From NCBI RefSeq assembly GCF_028737215.1, contig NZ_JAQZAM010000004.1:1-64000 (forward strand): a stretch of 64,000 bases of DNA, given 5' to 3'. Made by a program: the position numbers and the translations under genes. The notes below the pieces were generated by a model. The model worked only from the letters and a program-made list of their open reading frames with translations, was not told where the DNA came from and made no database searches. Positions 20,113 through 27,101 of this stretch are shown here, piece by piece; the first letter of the stretch is position 1; each line of letters starts with the position of its first letter. The DNA is from Actinomycetospora chibensis (GTDB taxonomy: Bacteria; Actinomycetota; Actinomycetes; Mycobacteriales; Pseudonocardiaceae).

Positions 20113-20832
20113 TCACGAGCCTCGTTTCGAGCGCTCGGGAGGGTCGGGCAGCTGGCGCACCAGCGCGACGGCTTCCAGCTGCGAGCCGACCTCCAGCTTT
20201 GTCAGGAGCGACCGGATCTGGGTGCGGACCGTCGGCATGCTCACCACGAAGTGCTCGGCGATCGCCGCGGCACGCATTCCTGCGGCGAGCAGCTCGAGCA
20301 CGTCCCGCTCGCGGTGACTGAGCCGGGCCAGGCGTCGGGAGAGCTCACGCTCCTGCTCTCGATAACGACGGTGGCGTTCGAGCCACTGATGGTGCTCAGT
20401 CTCTGACATCACCGGCGTCCCGCCCGCGGCGGCGATCACCGTGCCGAGGAGCTCGGCGAACGAGCGCGACTTGGGTAGCGCGCCGATCGCGCCGGCGGCG
20501 ATCGCGGAGGCGGTCCCGGGGTCGTCCGCACTGCCGCTGACCACGAGGACCTTCCACCCCGCCGCCCTGAGGCCTCCCACCAGGTCGGCACCGTGGACGT
20601 AGCGCCCCTCGGCGTCGCGGTTGAGGTCGAGGTCCAGCACGACGAGCCCGGCTCGGTCGGTGGCGGGTCGACTCACGAAGTCGGCCACCTCGGCGACCGG
20701 GAGCGTCCGCGCGTCGAAGCCTTCGCTACGGAGCGCCATGGTGAGGGTCGTGCTGAACAGCTCGTGGTCGTCGATGATCCGCACGGGGTATGGCCGGCTC
20801 GAGGCGGAGCCTTCCTCGACGAGGAGAAGCAT
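20113..20832 (-). CDS. NarL/LuxR-type response regulator
   Basis: A 239-residue two-domain regulator. The receiver has the acidic pair D21-D22 (VRIIDDHELF), the phospho-acceptor at D67 in VVLDLDL, and K121 in ALPKS. A linker with many charged residues (about 145-168) leads to a LuxR-type helix-turn-helix (LSHRERDVLELLAAGM to LLTKLEVGSQLEAVALV). The ATG overlaps the histidine kinase stop as TGATG, so the pair is coupled. Its position just upstream of GT2 and pyruvyltransferase genes suggests it controls polysaccharide genes; this is inference. Confidence 0.92.
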   Translation of the reverse strand: MLLLVEEGSASSRPYPVRIIDDHELFSTTLTMALRSEGFDARTLPVAEVADFVSRPATDRAGLVVLDLDLNRDAEGRYVHGADLVGGLRAAGWKVLVVSGSADDPGTASAIAAGAIGALPKSRSFAELLGTVIAAAGGTPVMSETEHHQWLERHRRYREQERELSRRLARLSHRERDVLELLAAGMRAAAIAEHFVVSMPTVRTQIRSLLTKLEVGSQLEAVALVRQLPDPPERSKRGS

Positions 20833-22358
20833 CACGACGTGTTCTGGAGACGGGGTCGGTCGAGGGCCGGCGGCGCCGGGTCCGGCGCCGCCGGAAGGTC
20901 GACGACGACGACGCACCCCGGCGCGTCCGGGTCGGCCGGGAGGACGGTGATGGTGCCGTTCTCGGCAGCGACCAGCCGATGACAGACGTGGAGACCGAGA
21001 CCGAGTCCCCCGCGCGTCCCGTCGTGCACACCGGGCTCGAACACGGCGTCCTCGGTCCCGGGCTGGAGACCTGGTCCCCAATCGCGGACCTGGATGACCA
21101 CCCGGTCCTCGTGACGCTCCGCCGTGACCCGCACCGGGCTGCCCGGCGCGTGCCGGTGAGCGTTCTCGAAGAGGTTGATGAGGACCTGTGCCAGCCTCGC
21201 GGACGAGCCGACGGCCCGCAGTCCGAGCTGCAGCTCCTGGTCGACGACCATCCCGGCCGAGCGGCGAAGCGTGATCAATCCCTGCAGGACCGGTGATACG
21301 GCGTAGGAGCTCGTCGGGGCGATGGCCTCGCGGCCGACCGGTGTCTGAAGCAACTCGTCGAGCCGATCGAGTTCCGAGGCCACCACCGTGCTCAGCTGAA
21401 CGGGGTCCGGGCAGCCGCCGCCGAGCAAGGTCGTCGCTCCGGCCAGGCCCGCCAGGCCGTTGCGCAGCTCGTGATCGCGCTCGGCGGCCCGTGCGAGCCG
21501 AGTCTCCGCCAGGCGGAGTTCCTCCTCCAACGAGTCGTGCTGGTCCTCCAGCGAGCCGAGCGCCTGCCGCGCCAGGCGAAGGGCCCCGTACAGCACGAGG
21601 GCGATCGCCGTCAGCCGGAGACCGGTCGAGGCCGCGGCGACCTCGGCCTCCGGCCAGCCGAACGCCGCCGCGTTGACGACGCGTGCCGTACCGAGAAGGG
21701 CCAGCCCGACACCCACCACCGCGAGTCCCTGGTCCTCCCGATGCGCTCCTCGGCCCACGATCGCGGCGCCCGCTCCGGTCCACACCAGCCCGATCCCCAA
21801 CGGCACCGGTACGAACCCGGCCAGCAAGGCGACGACGGAGGGAAAGGCCGCGGCCACCGCGGCGCCCCCGAGGACCGTCAGGGCGCTACCGAGCAGCACG
21901 AGGCGGACCCGAGAGCGGGTCAGTGGACGGTCGGTGACGGCCGCGGTCACGAGCAGTCCCGCCACGACGCCGTCGATGAGCACCCGTGCCGCGGCGGTGG
22001 ACGGGGTGGGGTTCAGGGCCGCGACCATCAACGCCGGGACGGCGAGCAGCCCGTAGGCCCCCAGGGCCAGGCTGACCCATCCGACGTGCGGATCCGCGGT
22101 GAGGCGCGCGGCGAACACCGCGAGCATCGTGGCGGCCCCGCCGGAGCACGCCGCGAGCACCGCGAACACCAGTGTCGCCCCGGCCGACGGGAGCCCGTGT
22201 TCCAGGACCCAGCCCGCCAGCAGGAGGGCCACGGCGCCCGCGCCGAGGACCAGATGTCGAGGCACCCTGAGCCCGGGGCCGCCGAGACGGACCGCCGAGG
22301 GTGGTCCGCCCGTGGCGTCCTCGCCGATGGGCCACCACCTCTCATCGCATCTCTGCAT
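20832..22358 (-). CDS. Membrane sensor histidine kinase
   Basis: A 508-residue kinase with about eight hydrophobic helices (residues 35-262) and no large extracellular domain, so it may sense the membrane itself. A coiled segment (268-295) precedes the His box with H296 in ERDHELRNGL. The ATPase domain has the N box NLFENAHRHAP (about 395), the G1 box VRDWGPGL (about 425) and the G2 box GLGLGLHV (451-458). The start ATG at 22358 is chosen for the preceding GGGGGAGAAG; upstream residues in the longer frame are unlike protein. It is the partner of the overlapping response regulator gene. Confidence 0.9.
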   Translation of the reverse strand: MQRCDERWWPIGEDATGGPPSAVRLGGPGLRVPRHLVLGAGAVALLLAGWVLEHGLPSAGATLVFAVLAACSGGAATMLAVFAARLTADPHVGWVSLALGAYGLLAVPALMVAALNPTPSTAAARVLIDGVVAGLLVTAAVTDRPLTRSRVRLVLLGSALTVLGGAAVAAAFPSVVALLAGFVPVPLGIGLVWTGAGAAIVGRGAHREDQGLAVVGVGLALLGTARVVNAAAFGWPEAEVAAASTGLRLTAIALVLYGALRLARQALGSLEDQHDSLEEELRLAETRLARAAERDHELRNGLAGLAGATTLLGGGCPDPVQLSTVVASELDRLDELLQTPVGREAIAPTSSYAVSPVLQGLITLRRSAGMVVDQELQLGLRAVGSSARLAQVLINLFENAHRHAPGSPVRVTAERHEDRVVIQVRDWGPGLQPGTEDAVFEPGVHDGTRGGLGLGLHVCHRLVAAENGTITVLPADPDAPGCVVVVDLPAAPDPAPPALDRPRLQNTS

Positions 22359-22732
22359 CGCTTCTCCCCCTGAGCGGCGACGTCGGGCGGAGTGACGTCC
22401 GCCCAGGCCGGTGACCACAAACCCCCAAACGCTCCGGAGGACCCGGCCCGATCGGCCGGGCCAGTACTCCGAGCGTGGTTCGACGGCTCGCACGCTAGCA
22501 GCGCCGAGTGATCAAAGACGAGATGCAGATGCACTCGATGTGCGCATTGGTTGTATCGAATGAACTGAAAGTCACGCAGTGTTAGCGCCGCTTGGCGTAA
22601 CTGAACGCCCATCCGGGTCAAGGATGAAGGATGCGCGGACCGACCTGTGTCGCTGGAATGGTCCCTTCCTGATCATCGGCCTCGTCGTGGTCCCGTCGCA
22701 CGGCGAACGTCGAAGCCTGAACAGGCGGGTGA
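22359..22732. other. Intergenic region upstream of histidine kinase
   Basis: About 370 bp, with an AT-richer stretch around 22500-22680 that contrasts with the surroundings and probably holds the kinase promoter, although no good -35/-10 pair could be fixed. The region also adjoins the truncated MarR gene, so part of it may be remnant DNA. No RNA gene or hairpin was recognised. Confidence 0.45.
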
Positions 22733-23056
22733 TCAGGCGCCCGTCCGGTCGCCCGACAGGCGCGCCACCACCCTGAGCGGGGCGGCTGCGTGCGGGTCGT
22801 CGAGCAGGCTGCGCTCCGCGTCCTCGACGGCCGGAGCGAGCCGGTCGTGCAGCGCTCGACCCCGCGCCCCGGCTGCGACCAGGACGCGGCGGCGGTCGGC
22901 GGGGTCGGCCTCGCGGTAGACCAGGCCCAGGGTCGCGAGGCGGTCGACGACGCGCGTGAGCGTCGAGTCGTCGAGCCGGGTCTCGGCGACCAGGCCGCGC
23001 ATGGCCCGGGCGCCGTGCACCCGCGAGGGCCCGTAGCCCAACGCGTGCTGCTCGCT
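22733..23056 (-). pseudogene. Truncated MarR-family regulator
   Basis: The frame reads from SEQHALGYGPSRVHGARAM through LVAETRLDDSTLTRVVDRL, matching the recognition helix of a MarR regulator, and then YREADPADRRRVLVAAGARG, the wing. A stop codon at 23057-23059 lies directly before this stretch and no start codon gives the missing N-terminal dimerisation and first DNA-binding helices. About half of a normal 150-residue MarR is present. The 3' end is intact. Best explained as a remnant left by deletion at about 23040-23060. Confidence 0.65.
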
Positions 23057-23150
23057 CTACCTGCCGACGGGGATCTTCGACTTCGACATCCGCCCGAACG
23101 GTGACGGCCCCACCCTCGTCGACCGGGGACAGTGCGCCACGGCGAGCTGA
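23037..23150 (+). pseudogene. 3' fragment of an unknown gene
   Basis: The plus strand carries an in-frame 37-codon tail after a TAG at 23034-23036: NACCSLYLPTGIFDFDIRP then NGDGPTLVDRGQCATAS and a TGA. It has protein-like composition but no start or ribosome site. It directly abuts the broken MarR gene, so both look like the two sides of one deletion scar. The parent family was not recognised. Confidence 0.4.
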
Positions 23151-23216
23151 AGCGCTGCTCACCCGGTCGGGCGCAACCATGCGCCCGGCCGGTGGTCAGC
23201 GGGGAGACTGCGGCCC

Positions 23217-23738
23217 GTGACCGGGACCGAGGCCGCCGACACCCACCTCGTGCGGTGGGGGCCGCTGCGACTGGACGTCGAGCCCGGCGTCTACGGGACG
23301 GTCGTGCTGATGACCGTGCTGGTCGTCGCGCTCGACGACGGCATCGAGGACTTCGCCGAGGCCGCGCAGGTGATCCTGGGACCGCTGCTGGCGACGTTCG
23401 CCGCGCACCTGTTCGCGTCGGTCCTCGCCCGCGTCGCCCGGCAGGCGGCCCCGCCGACGCTCGCGGAGCTCCGGCACCTCACGGGGCACGCGGCGCAGTA
23501 CCTCGTGCTCGCCGTCGTCCCGCTGCTCGTCGTCGTGGTCGGCGCGGCGAGCGGGCTCTACGACCCCGAGGACGCCGTCGACCTCGTCTGCTGGCTGGGG
23601 CTGGCGTACCTCGTCGTCCTCGGCGGCGTCGGCGGGTGGCGGGCGAGGCGGGGCGTACCGGGTGCGCTCGTCGGGGCGGTGGCCGCCGCGGTGCTGGGGT
23701 TCGTCGTCCTCGTCCTGCGGGTGGTGCTGGAGCACTGA
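23217..23738 (+). CDS. Integral membrane protein of unknown function
   Basis: A 173-residue protein with four hydrophobic helices (for example VVLMTVLVVALDDGIEDFAE, YLVLAVVPLLVVVVGAASGL, LGLAYLVVLGGVGGW and a last helix to the C-terminus VLRVVLEH). GGGGAGA lies 9 nt before the GTG start. No family recognised. Charged residues Asp-Asp-Gly within the first helix hint at a functional polar site. It precedes a small membrane gene and a dehydrogenase on the same strand. Confidence 0.72.
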   Translation: MTGTEAADTHLVRWGPLRLDVEPGVYGTVVLMTVLVVALDDGIEDFAEAAQVILGPLLATFAAHLFASVLARVARQAAPPTLAELRHLTGHAAQYLVLAVVPLLVVVVGAASGLYDPEDAVDLVCWLGLAYLVVLGGVGGWRARRGVPGALVGAVAAAVLGFVVLVLRVVLEH

Positions 23739-23796
23739 CGCGTCACATCGGTGAGCGTCCGGGGAACGATGCGTGGCGCGTGGACGTCCTGGATGC

Positions 23797-24123
23797 ATGG
23801 TGTTCTCGGCGCGGCGTCTCATGCTGGCGGCCCTGCTCGTCGTCGGTGCGGTGATCTGGGTGCGCATCAACAAGCCCGTCGAGGGCGACGTGCTGCTCGA
23901 GCTGACCTCCCGGCACGGCGTCACCACGGCCGACCTGCTCTCCCTGGTCATGCTCGCGATGGCGCTCGTGATCGCGTGGCCCTCACGACGGCCGCCCCGA
24001 CCGCCCTCGTCCGGGGCTGCTCCGGTCGGATGGACGGGCCCGCCGCGGGAGTCGTCGCCCTACCGTGACCCGTCGGCACACGGACAAGCACGCACGAGAC
24101 GGAGTCACACGTGGTCTGGCTGA
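23797..24123 (+). CDS. Small membrane protein
   Basis: About 108 residues from MVFSARRLMLAALLVVGAVI; one N-terminal helix and a second hydrophobic stretch (TTADLLSLVMLAMALVIAWP) followed by a Pro/Arg-rich tail. The reading frame overlaps the start of the dehydrogenase gene by 13 bp. The N-terminal part looks coding (VEGDVLLELTSRHGVTTADL); the C-terminal tail is low in information. No family recognised. An upstream start at 23773 adds a poor N-terminus. Confidence 0.55.
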   Translation: MVFSARRLMLAALLVVGAVIWVRINKPVEGDVLLELTSRHGVTTADLLSLVMLAMALVIAWPSRRPPRPPSSGAAPVGWTGPPRESSPYRDPSAHGQARTRRSHTWSG

Positions 24124-24947
24124 TCACCGGGACGAGCAGCGGGTTCGGGCGCGCGATCGCCCGGGAGGCGTTGGCGCGCGGGCACCGCGTGGTCGCCACC
24201 GCCCGGAGGGTCGAGGACGTCGACGACCTCGCCGCGCTCGACCCGGAGCGGGTGCGCACCGCCCCGCTGGACGTCACCGACCCGGCGGCCGTGAAGGCGG
24301 CGGTCGACCTGGCGGTGGCCGCGTTCGGGCGCATCGACGTCGTCGTCAACAACGCCGGCTACGGCAGCCGCGGGGCGTTCGAGGAGTTCACCGAGCAGCA
24401 GATCCGTGACCAGTTCGAGGTCAACGCCTTCGGTGCGCTCGCCGTCACGCGGGCGGTGCTGCCGGTCATGCGCGCCCAGGGGTCGGGTCACGTGATCCAG
24501 ATGTCGTCGCTCGCGGGGGTGCGTTCGGCGCTCGGGGGGTCGGCGTACTCGGGCTCGAAGTTCGCGCTCGAGGGCGCGTCCGAGGGGCTCGCGGCGGAGG
24601 TCGCGCCGCTGGGCATCAAGGTCACGATGATCGAGCCGGGCCCGTTCCGCACCGACTTCGCGGGCCGCTCACCGGCGCGCGCGGAGCCCATGGAGGCCTA
24701 CGCCGAGATCCTCGACGAGTCGCGCGCCCGGTTCGCCGCGCTCCACGGCACCCAGCCCGGCGACCCCGAGCGCGCGGCTCGTGCTGTCGTCGACGTCACC
24801 GAGCTCGACGACCCGCCGCTGCGCCTGCCGCTCGGCCCGTCGGCGTTCGATTCCATCCGCGCGACCCTGAACGCACGCCTCGCCGAGCTCGACGCCGTCG
24901 AGGAGCTGGGGCGTCACACGGACTACCCGACGGAGACCGTGTCCTGA
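24111..24947 (+). CDS. Short-chain dehydrogenase/reductase
   Basis: A 278-residue classical SDR using NAD(P)H. The cofactor motif is TGTSSGFG near the N-terminus (VWLITGTSSGFGRAIARE), followed by VNNAGYGSRG, the catalytic Ser in MSSLAGV and the YSGSK Tyr-Lys pair. The late EPGPFRTDF segment is typical of the retinol/oxidoreductase-like SDRs acting on carbonyl substrates. Arg in the first loop (ATARR) suggests NADPH preference. Substrate unknown. It converges with the next gene and overlaps its 3' end by 25 bp. Confidence 0.92.
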   Translation: MVWLITGTSSGFGRAIAREALARGHRVVATARRVEDVDDLAALDPERVRTAPLDVTDPAAVKAAVDLAVAAFGRIDVVVNNAGYGSRGAFEEFTEQQIRDQFEVNAFGALAVTRAVLPVMRAQGSGHVIQMSSLAGVRSALGGSAYSGSKFALEGASEGLAAEVAPLGIKVTMIEPGPFRTDFAGRSPARAEPMEAYAEILDESRARFAALHGTQPGDPERAARAVVDVTELDDPPLRLPLGPSAFDSIRATLNARLAELDAVEELGRHTDYPTETVS

Positions 24948-25714
24948 GGACACGGTCCTGCCCGGAACCACCGACCCGAGCGCGTCCCCTCGAGGCGGAC
25001 GAGACCGGAGTCGGGGAACCACGGCCGCGCCCGCTCCGCGGTGACGACCACCCAGCGCCGCGCGACGGCGCGCGCCAGCGCGACCCACTCCGGGGTCAGC
25101 GGGGTGCCCACGGTGTGGTCGCGGGCGAGGGCGAAGCCGTGGTCGGAGGCGCGCGGGTCGGTGAACATCGGGTCGAGCAGGACGACGTCGACGTGCTCGC
25201 CGCGGGCGGCCAGGTCTGCGAGCACCTCCCGGGAGTCGCCGTGGCGGACCTGCACCGGGGCCGAGCCGGGCCGGGGAATGGCGCCGGCGAACCCCTCGGT
25301 GGCGAGGACGGCGAGGACGAGGTCGGCCTCGACGCCGAGCACCGCGCCGTCGGGTCCGAGGGCCCAGGCGGCGACGAGCGCGTCGCGGCCGAGGCCGAGG
25401 GTCGCGTCGAGCACGCGGTCGCCGTGCTGGAGCTGGCCGGCGCGGATCAGCGGGTCGGTGTCGCCGTGACGCAGGGCCCGCAGGCGCTTGGCCGCCGTGC
25501 CCTGGTGGAACGTCAGGCGCCCGCGCGCGGACTCGGCGACCCAGCCCTCCGCGGTGCACACCAGCGCGGTCGCGGCGTCCCCGCGCGCGGTCGCGACCGA
25601 GCGCCGGTTGCGGTCGACGACGGGCAGGCCCCAGGCGTCGGCGAGGCGCCGGGCCTCGGCGCACACCGCGTCCGACGGCGACTTGCTCGTCGTGACGACG
25701 ACCCCGGCACCCAC
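24923..25714 (-). CDS. Class I SAM-dependent methyltransferase, RsmJ-like
   Basis: About 263 residues. The SAM site is LDATLGLGRDALVAAWALG (motif I), and motif IV is VVLLDPMF, close to the DPMYP of RsmJ, the 16S rRNA m2G1516 methyltransferase. An N-terminal domain (residues about 1-80) contains WVAESARGRLTFHQGTAAKR. Substrate as RNA is inferred from this similarity. The GTG at 25714 is the best start: AGGAGG lies 14 nt upstream and residues further upstream are Pro/Arg-rich and unlike the family. It is convergent with the SDR gene. Confidence 0.75.
   Translation of the reverse strand: MGAGVVVTTSKSPSDAVCAEARRLADAWGLPVVDRNRRSVATARGDAATALVCTAEGWVAESARGRLTFHQGTAAKRLRALRHGDTDPLIRAGQLQHGDRVLDATLGLGRDALVAAWALGPDGAVLGVEADLVLAVLATEGFAGAIPRPGSAPVQVRHGDSREVLADLAARGEHVDVVLLDPMFTDPRASDHGFALARDHTVGTPLTPEWVALARAVARRWVVVTAERARPWFPDSGLVRLEGTRSGRWFRAGPCPQDTVSVG
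24936..24956. terminator. Hairpin with a stop codon as its loop
   Basis: Perfect 9-bp arms ACCGTGTCC / GGACACGGT flank a 3-nt loop TGA, which is the stop codon of the dehydrogenase. It lies in the 3' overlap of two convergent genes and could end transcription in both directions. There is no U-run, as is usual for high-GC actinobacteria. Confidence 0.5.
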
Positions 25715-25785
25715 GTCCGGTGAGCCTGCCTCCTGCGTGCTGGTCCTGCCGCGCCGGGCCGGGCCGCGCGTGACACCGTGAGGCG

Positions 25786-26244
25786 GTGACGGCGACGGGG
25801 CGAGCAGCACGGACCGTGGTGACGACGGCGCTGGCGCTCCTGGTCCTCGGCGGGGTCCTCGGCGGCTGCTCGAGCGAGTACACGCAGGGCACGTCGGCAC
25901 CGGCCGCGCGGCCGGACACCTCGCTCGAGGCGGCGCGCACCAAGCTCGGCCTCATCCAGCAGGACCCCTGCTACACCTCGCGCGACCTCCTGCGGCAGTG
26001 GCCGGTGTGCGGTCGCTGGGAGGAGGAGGTCCGCAACGTCGCGAACGCGGCGGCGGGCGCGAGGCCCGACGACCGCGAGATCACCGACCCGTCCGCCGCC
26101 GTCGAGACCGGCCACGAGCACTTCCTCCGCGCAGGGTGCCCCGCCGGCGTCGCCCCGGCCGACCCCGCGACGTGCGTGGCCGCCGTCGGCGAGACCCGGG
26201 TCGCCGTGACACGCCTCGCCGCCGGCATCGCCGCTGCCCGCTGA
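25786..26244 (+). CDS. Small secreted lipoprotein of unknown function
   Basis: A 152-residue protein with an N-terminal signal and lipobox LGGC (Cys28) giving a mature N-terminus CSSEYTQGTSAP. The mature part has four more cysteines (PCYTS, PVCGR, AGCPAG, ATCVA), which could form two disulfides. No family recognised. Divergent from the methyltransferase, and upstream of an unrelated methyltransferase gene. Confidence 0.78.
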   Translation: MTATGRAARTVVTTALALLVLGGVLGGCSSEYTQGTSAPAARPDTSLEAARTKLGLIQQDPCYTSRDLLRQWPVCGRWEEEVRNVANAAAGARPDDREITDPSAAVETGHEHFLRAGCPAGVAPADPATCVAAVGETRVAVTRLAAGIAAAR

Positions 26245-26264
26245 TCACCGGCCGGTAGGGCAGG

Positions 26265-27056
26265 GTGCACGCCGTGGCGGAGGAGGAGCGCGCGAACGCG
26301 GCGCGCGTCTACGACTACATGCTCGGGGGCGCGCACAACCTCGGTTCCGACCGCGACACCGCGCGGGCGCTGCTCGCCGACTTCCCCTGGCTGCAGCGCA
26401 TCGCGTGGGAGAACCGGGGCTTTCTCGCCCGCGCGGTGCGGTTCTGCCTGGACCAGGGCGTCGAGCAGTTCCTCGACCTCGGCTCCGGGGCGCCGACCGT
26501 CGGCAACGTCCACGAGATCGCCCGCGCCCGGCGGCCCGGGGCGCGGATCGCCTACGTCGACATCGAACCGGTGGCGGTGGAGCACGCGCACGAGCTGCTC
26601 GCCGAGGTCGACGGCGTCACGGCCACCCGCGCCGACCTGCGGCGACCCGCCGACGTGCTCGCCTCGCCGGGCGTCGCCGACCTGCTCGACTTCTCCCGGC
26701 CCGTCGCCGTGCTCGTGGTCGCCGCGCTGCACTTCGTCGCGCCGGACGACGACATCGCCGCGGTGCTGGCGGCGTACCGGTCGGTGCTGGCGCCGGGGAG
26801 CCTGGTCGTCGTCTCGCACGGCAGCGCCGACCAGGACGACCCCGAGCTGGCCGCCGCGATGGACACGATCACCGCGGTGATGGCCGCCAGCGAGACCCCG
26901 GCCTACTCGCGCACGCGTCGGGAGCTCGCCGATCTCTTCGCCGACGACCCCGGCCTCGAGCTCCTCCCGCCCGGCCTCGTCGACGTCACCGCCTGGCCCG
27001 CGCCCGAGCAGCGCGAGCCGGTCGGGGTGTACGCCGCGGTCGCCCGGGTGCCGTGA
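26265..27056 (+). CDS. SAM-dependent methyltransferase, SAV2177/DUF574 family
   Basis: A 263-residue protein with the family hallmarks ARVYDYMLGGAHNLGSDR at the N-terminus, WENRGFLARAVRFCLDQGV, and a modified SAM motif QFLDLGSGAPTVGNVHEIA. AYVDIEPVAVEHA follows as motif II. This group (Methyltransf_19) is abundant in Actinobacteria; substrates are unknown. GTG start after AGGGCAGG; a second GTG nine bases on is possible. The stop codon lies inside a strong hairpin. Confidence 0.93.
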   Translation: MHAVAEEERANAARVYDYMLGGAHNLGSDRDTARALLADFPWLQRIAWENRGFLARAVRFCLDQGVEQFLDLGSGAPTVGNVHEIARARRPGARIAYVDIEPVAVEHAHELLAEVDGVTATRADLRRPADVLASPGVADLLDFSRPVAVLVVAALHFVAPDDDIAAVLAAYRSVLAPGSLVVVSHGSADQDDPELAAAMDTITAVMAASETPAYSRTRRELADLFADDPGLELLPPGLVDVTAWPAPEQREPVGVYAAVARVP

Positions 27057-27093
27057 GCGAAGTTCGGGGCTAACGCCCCGAACTTCGCTCACG
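27052..27093. terminator. Bidirectional terminator hairpin, 19-bp perfect stem
   Basis: Arms at 27052-27070 and 27075-27093 are perfectly complementary with a 4-nt TAAC loop. The stem starts inside the last codons of the methyltransferase gene (its TGA is 27054-27056) and ends 8 bp before the stop of the convergent Mo-hydroxylase large subunit. A very stable structure fit to stop transcription from both sides. Confidence 0.88.
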
Positions 27094-27101
27094 TGGGTGG
27101 G

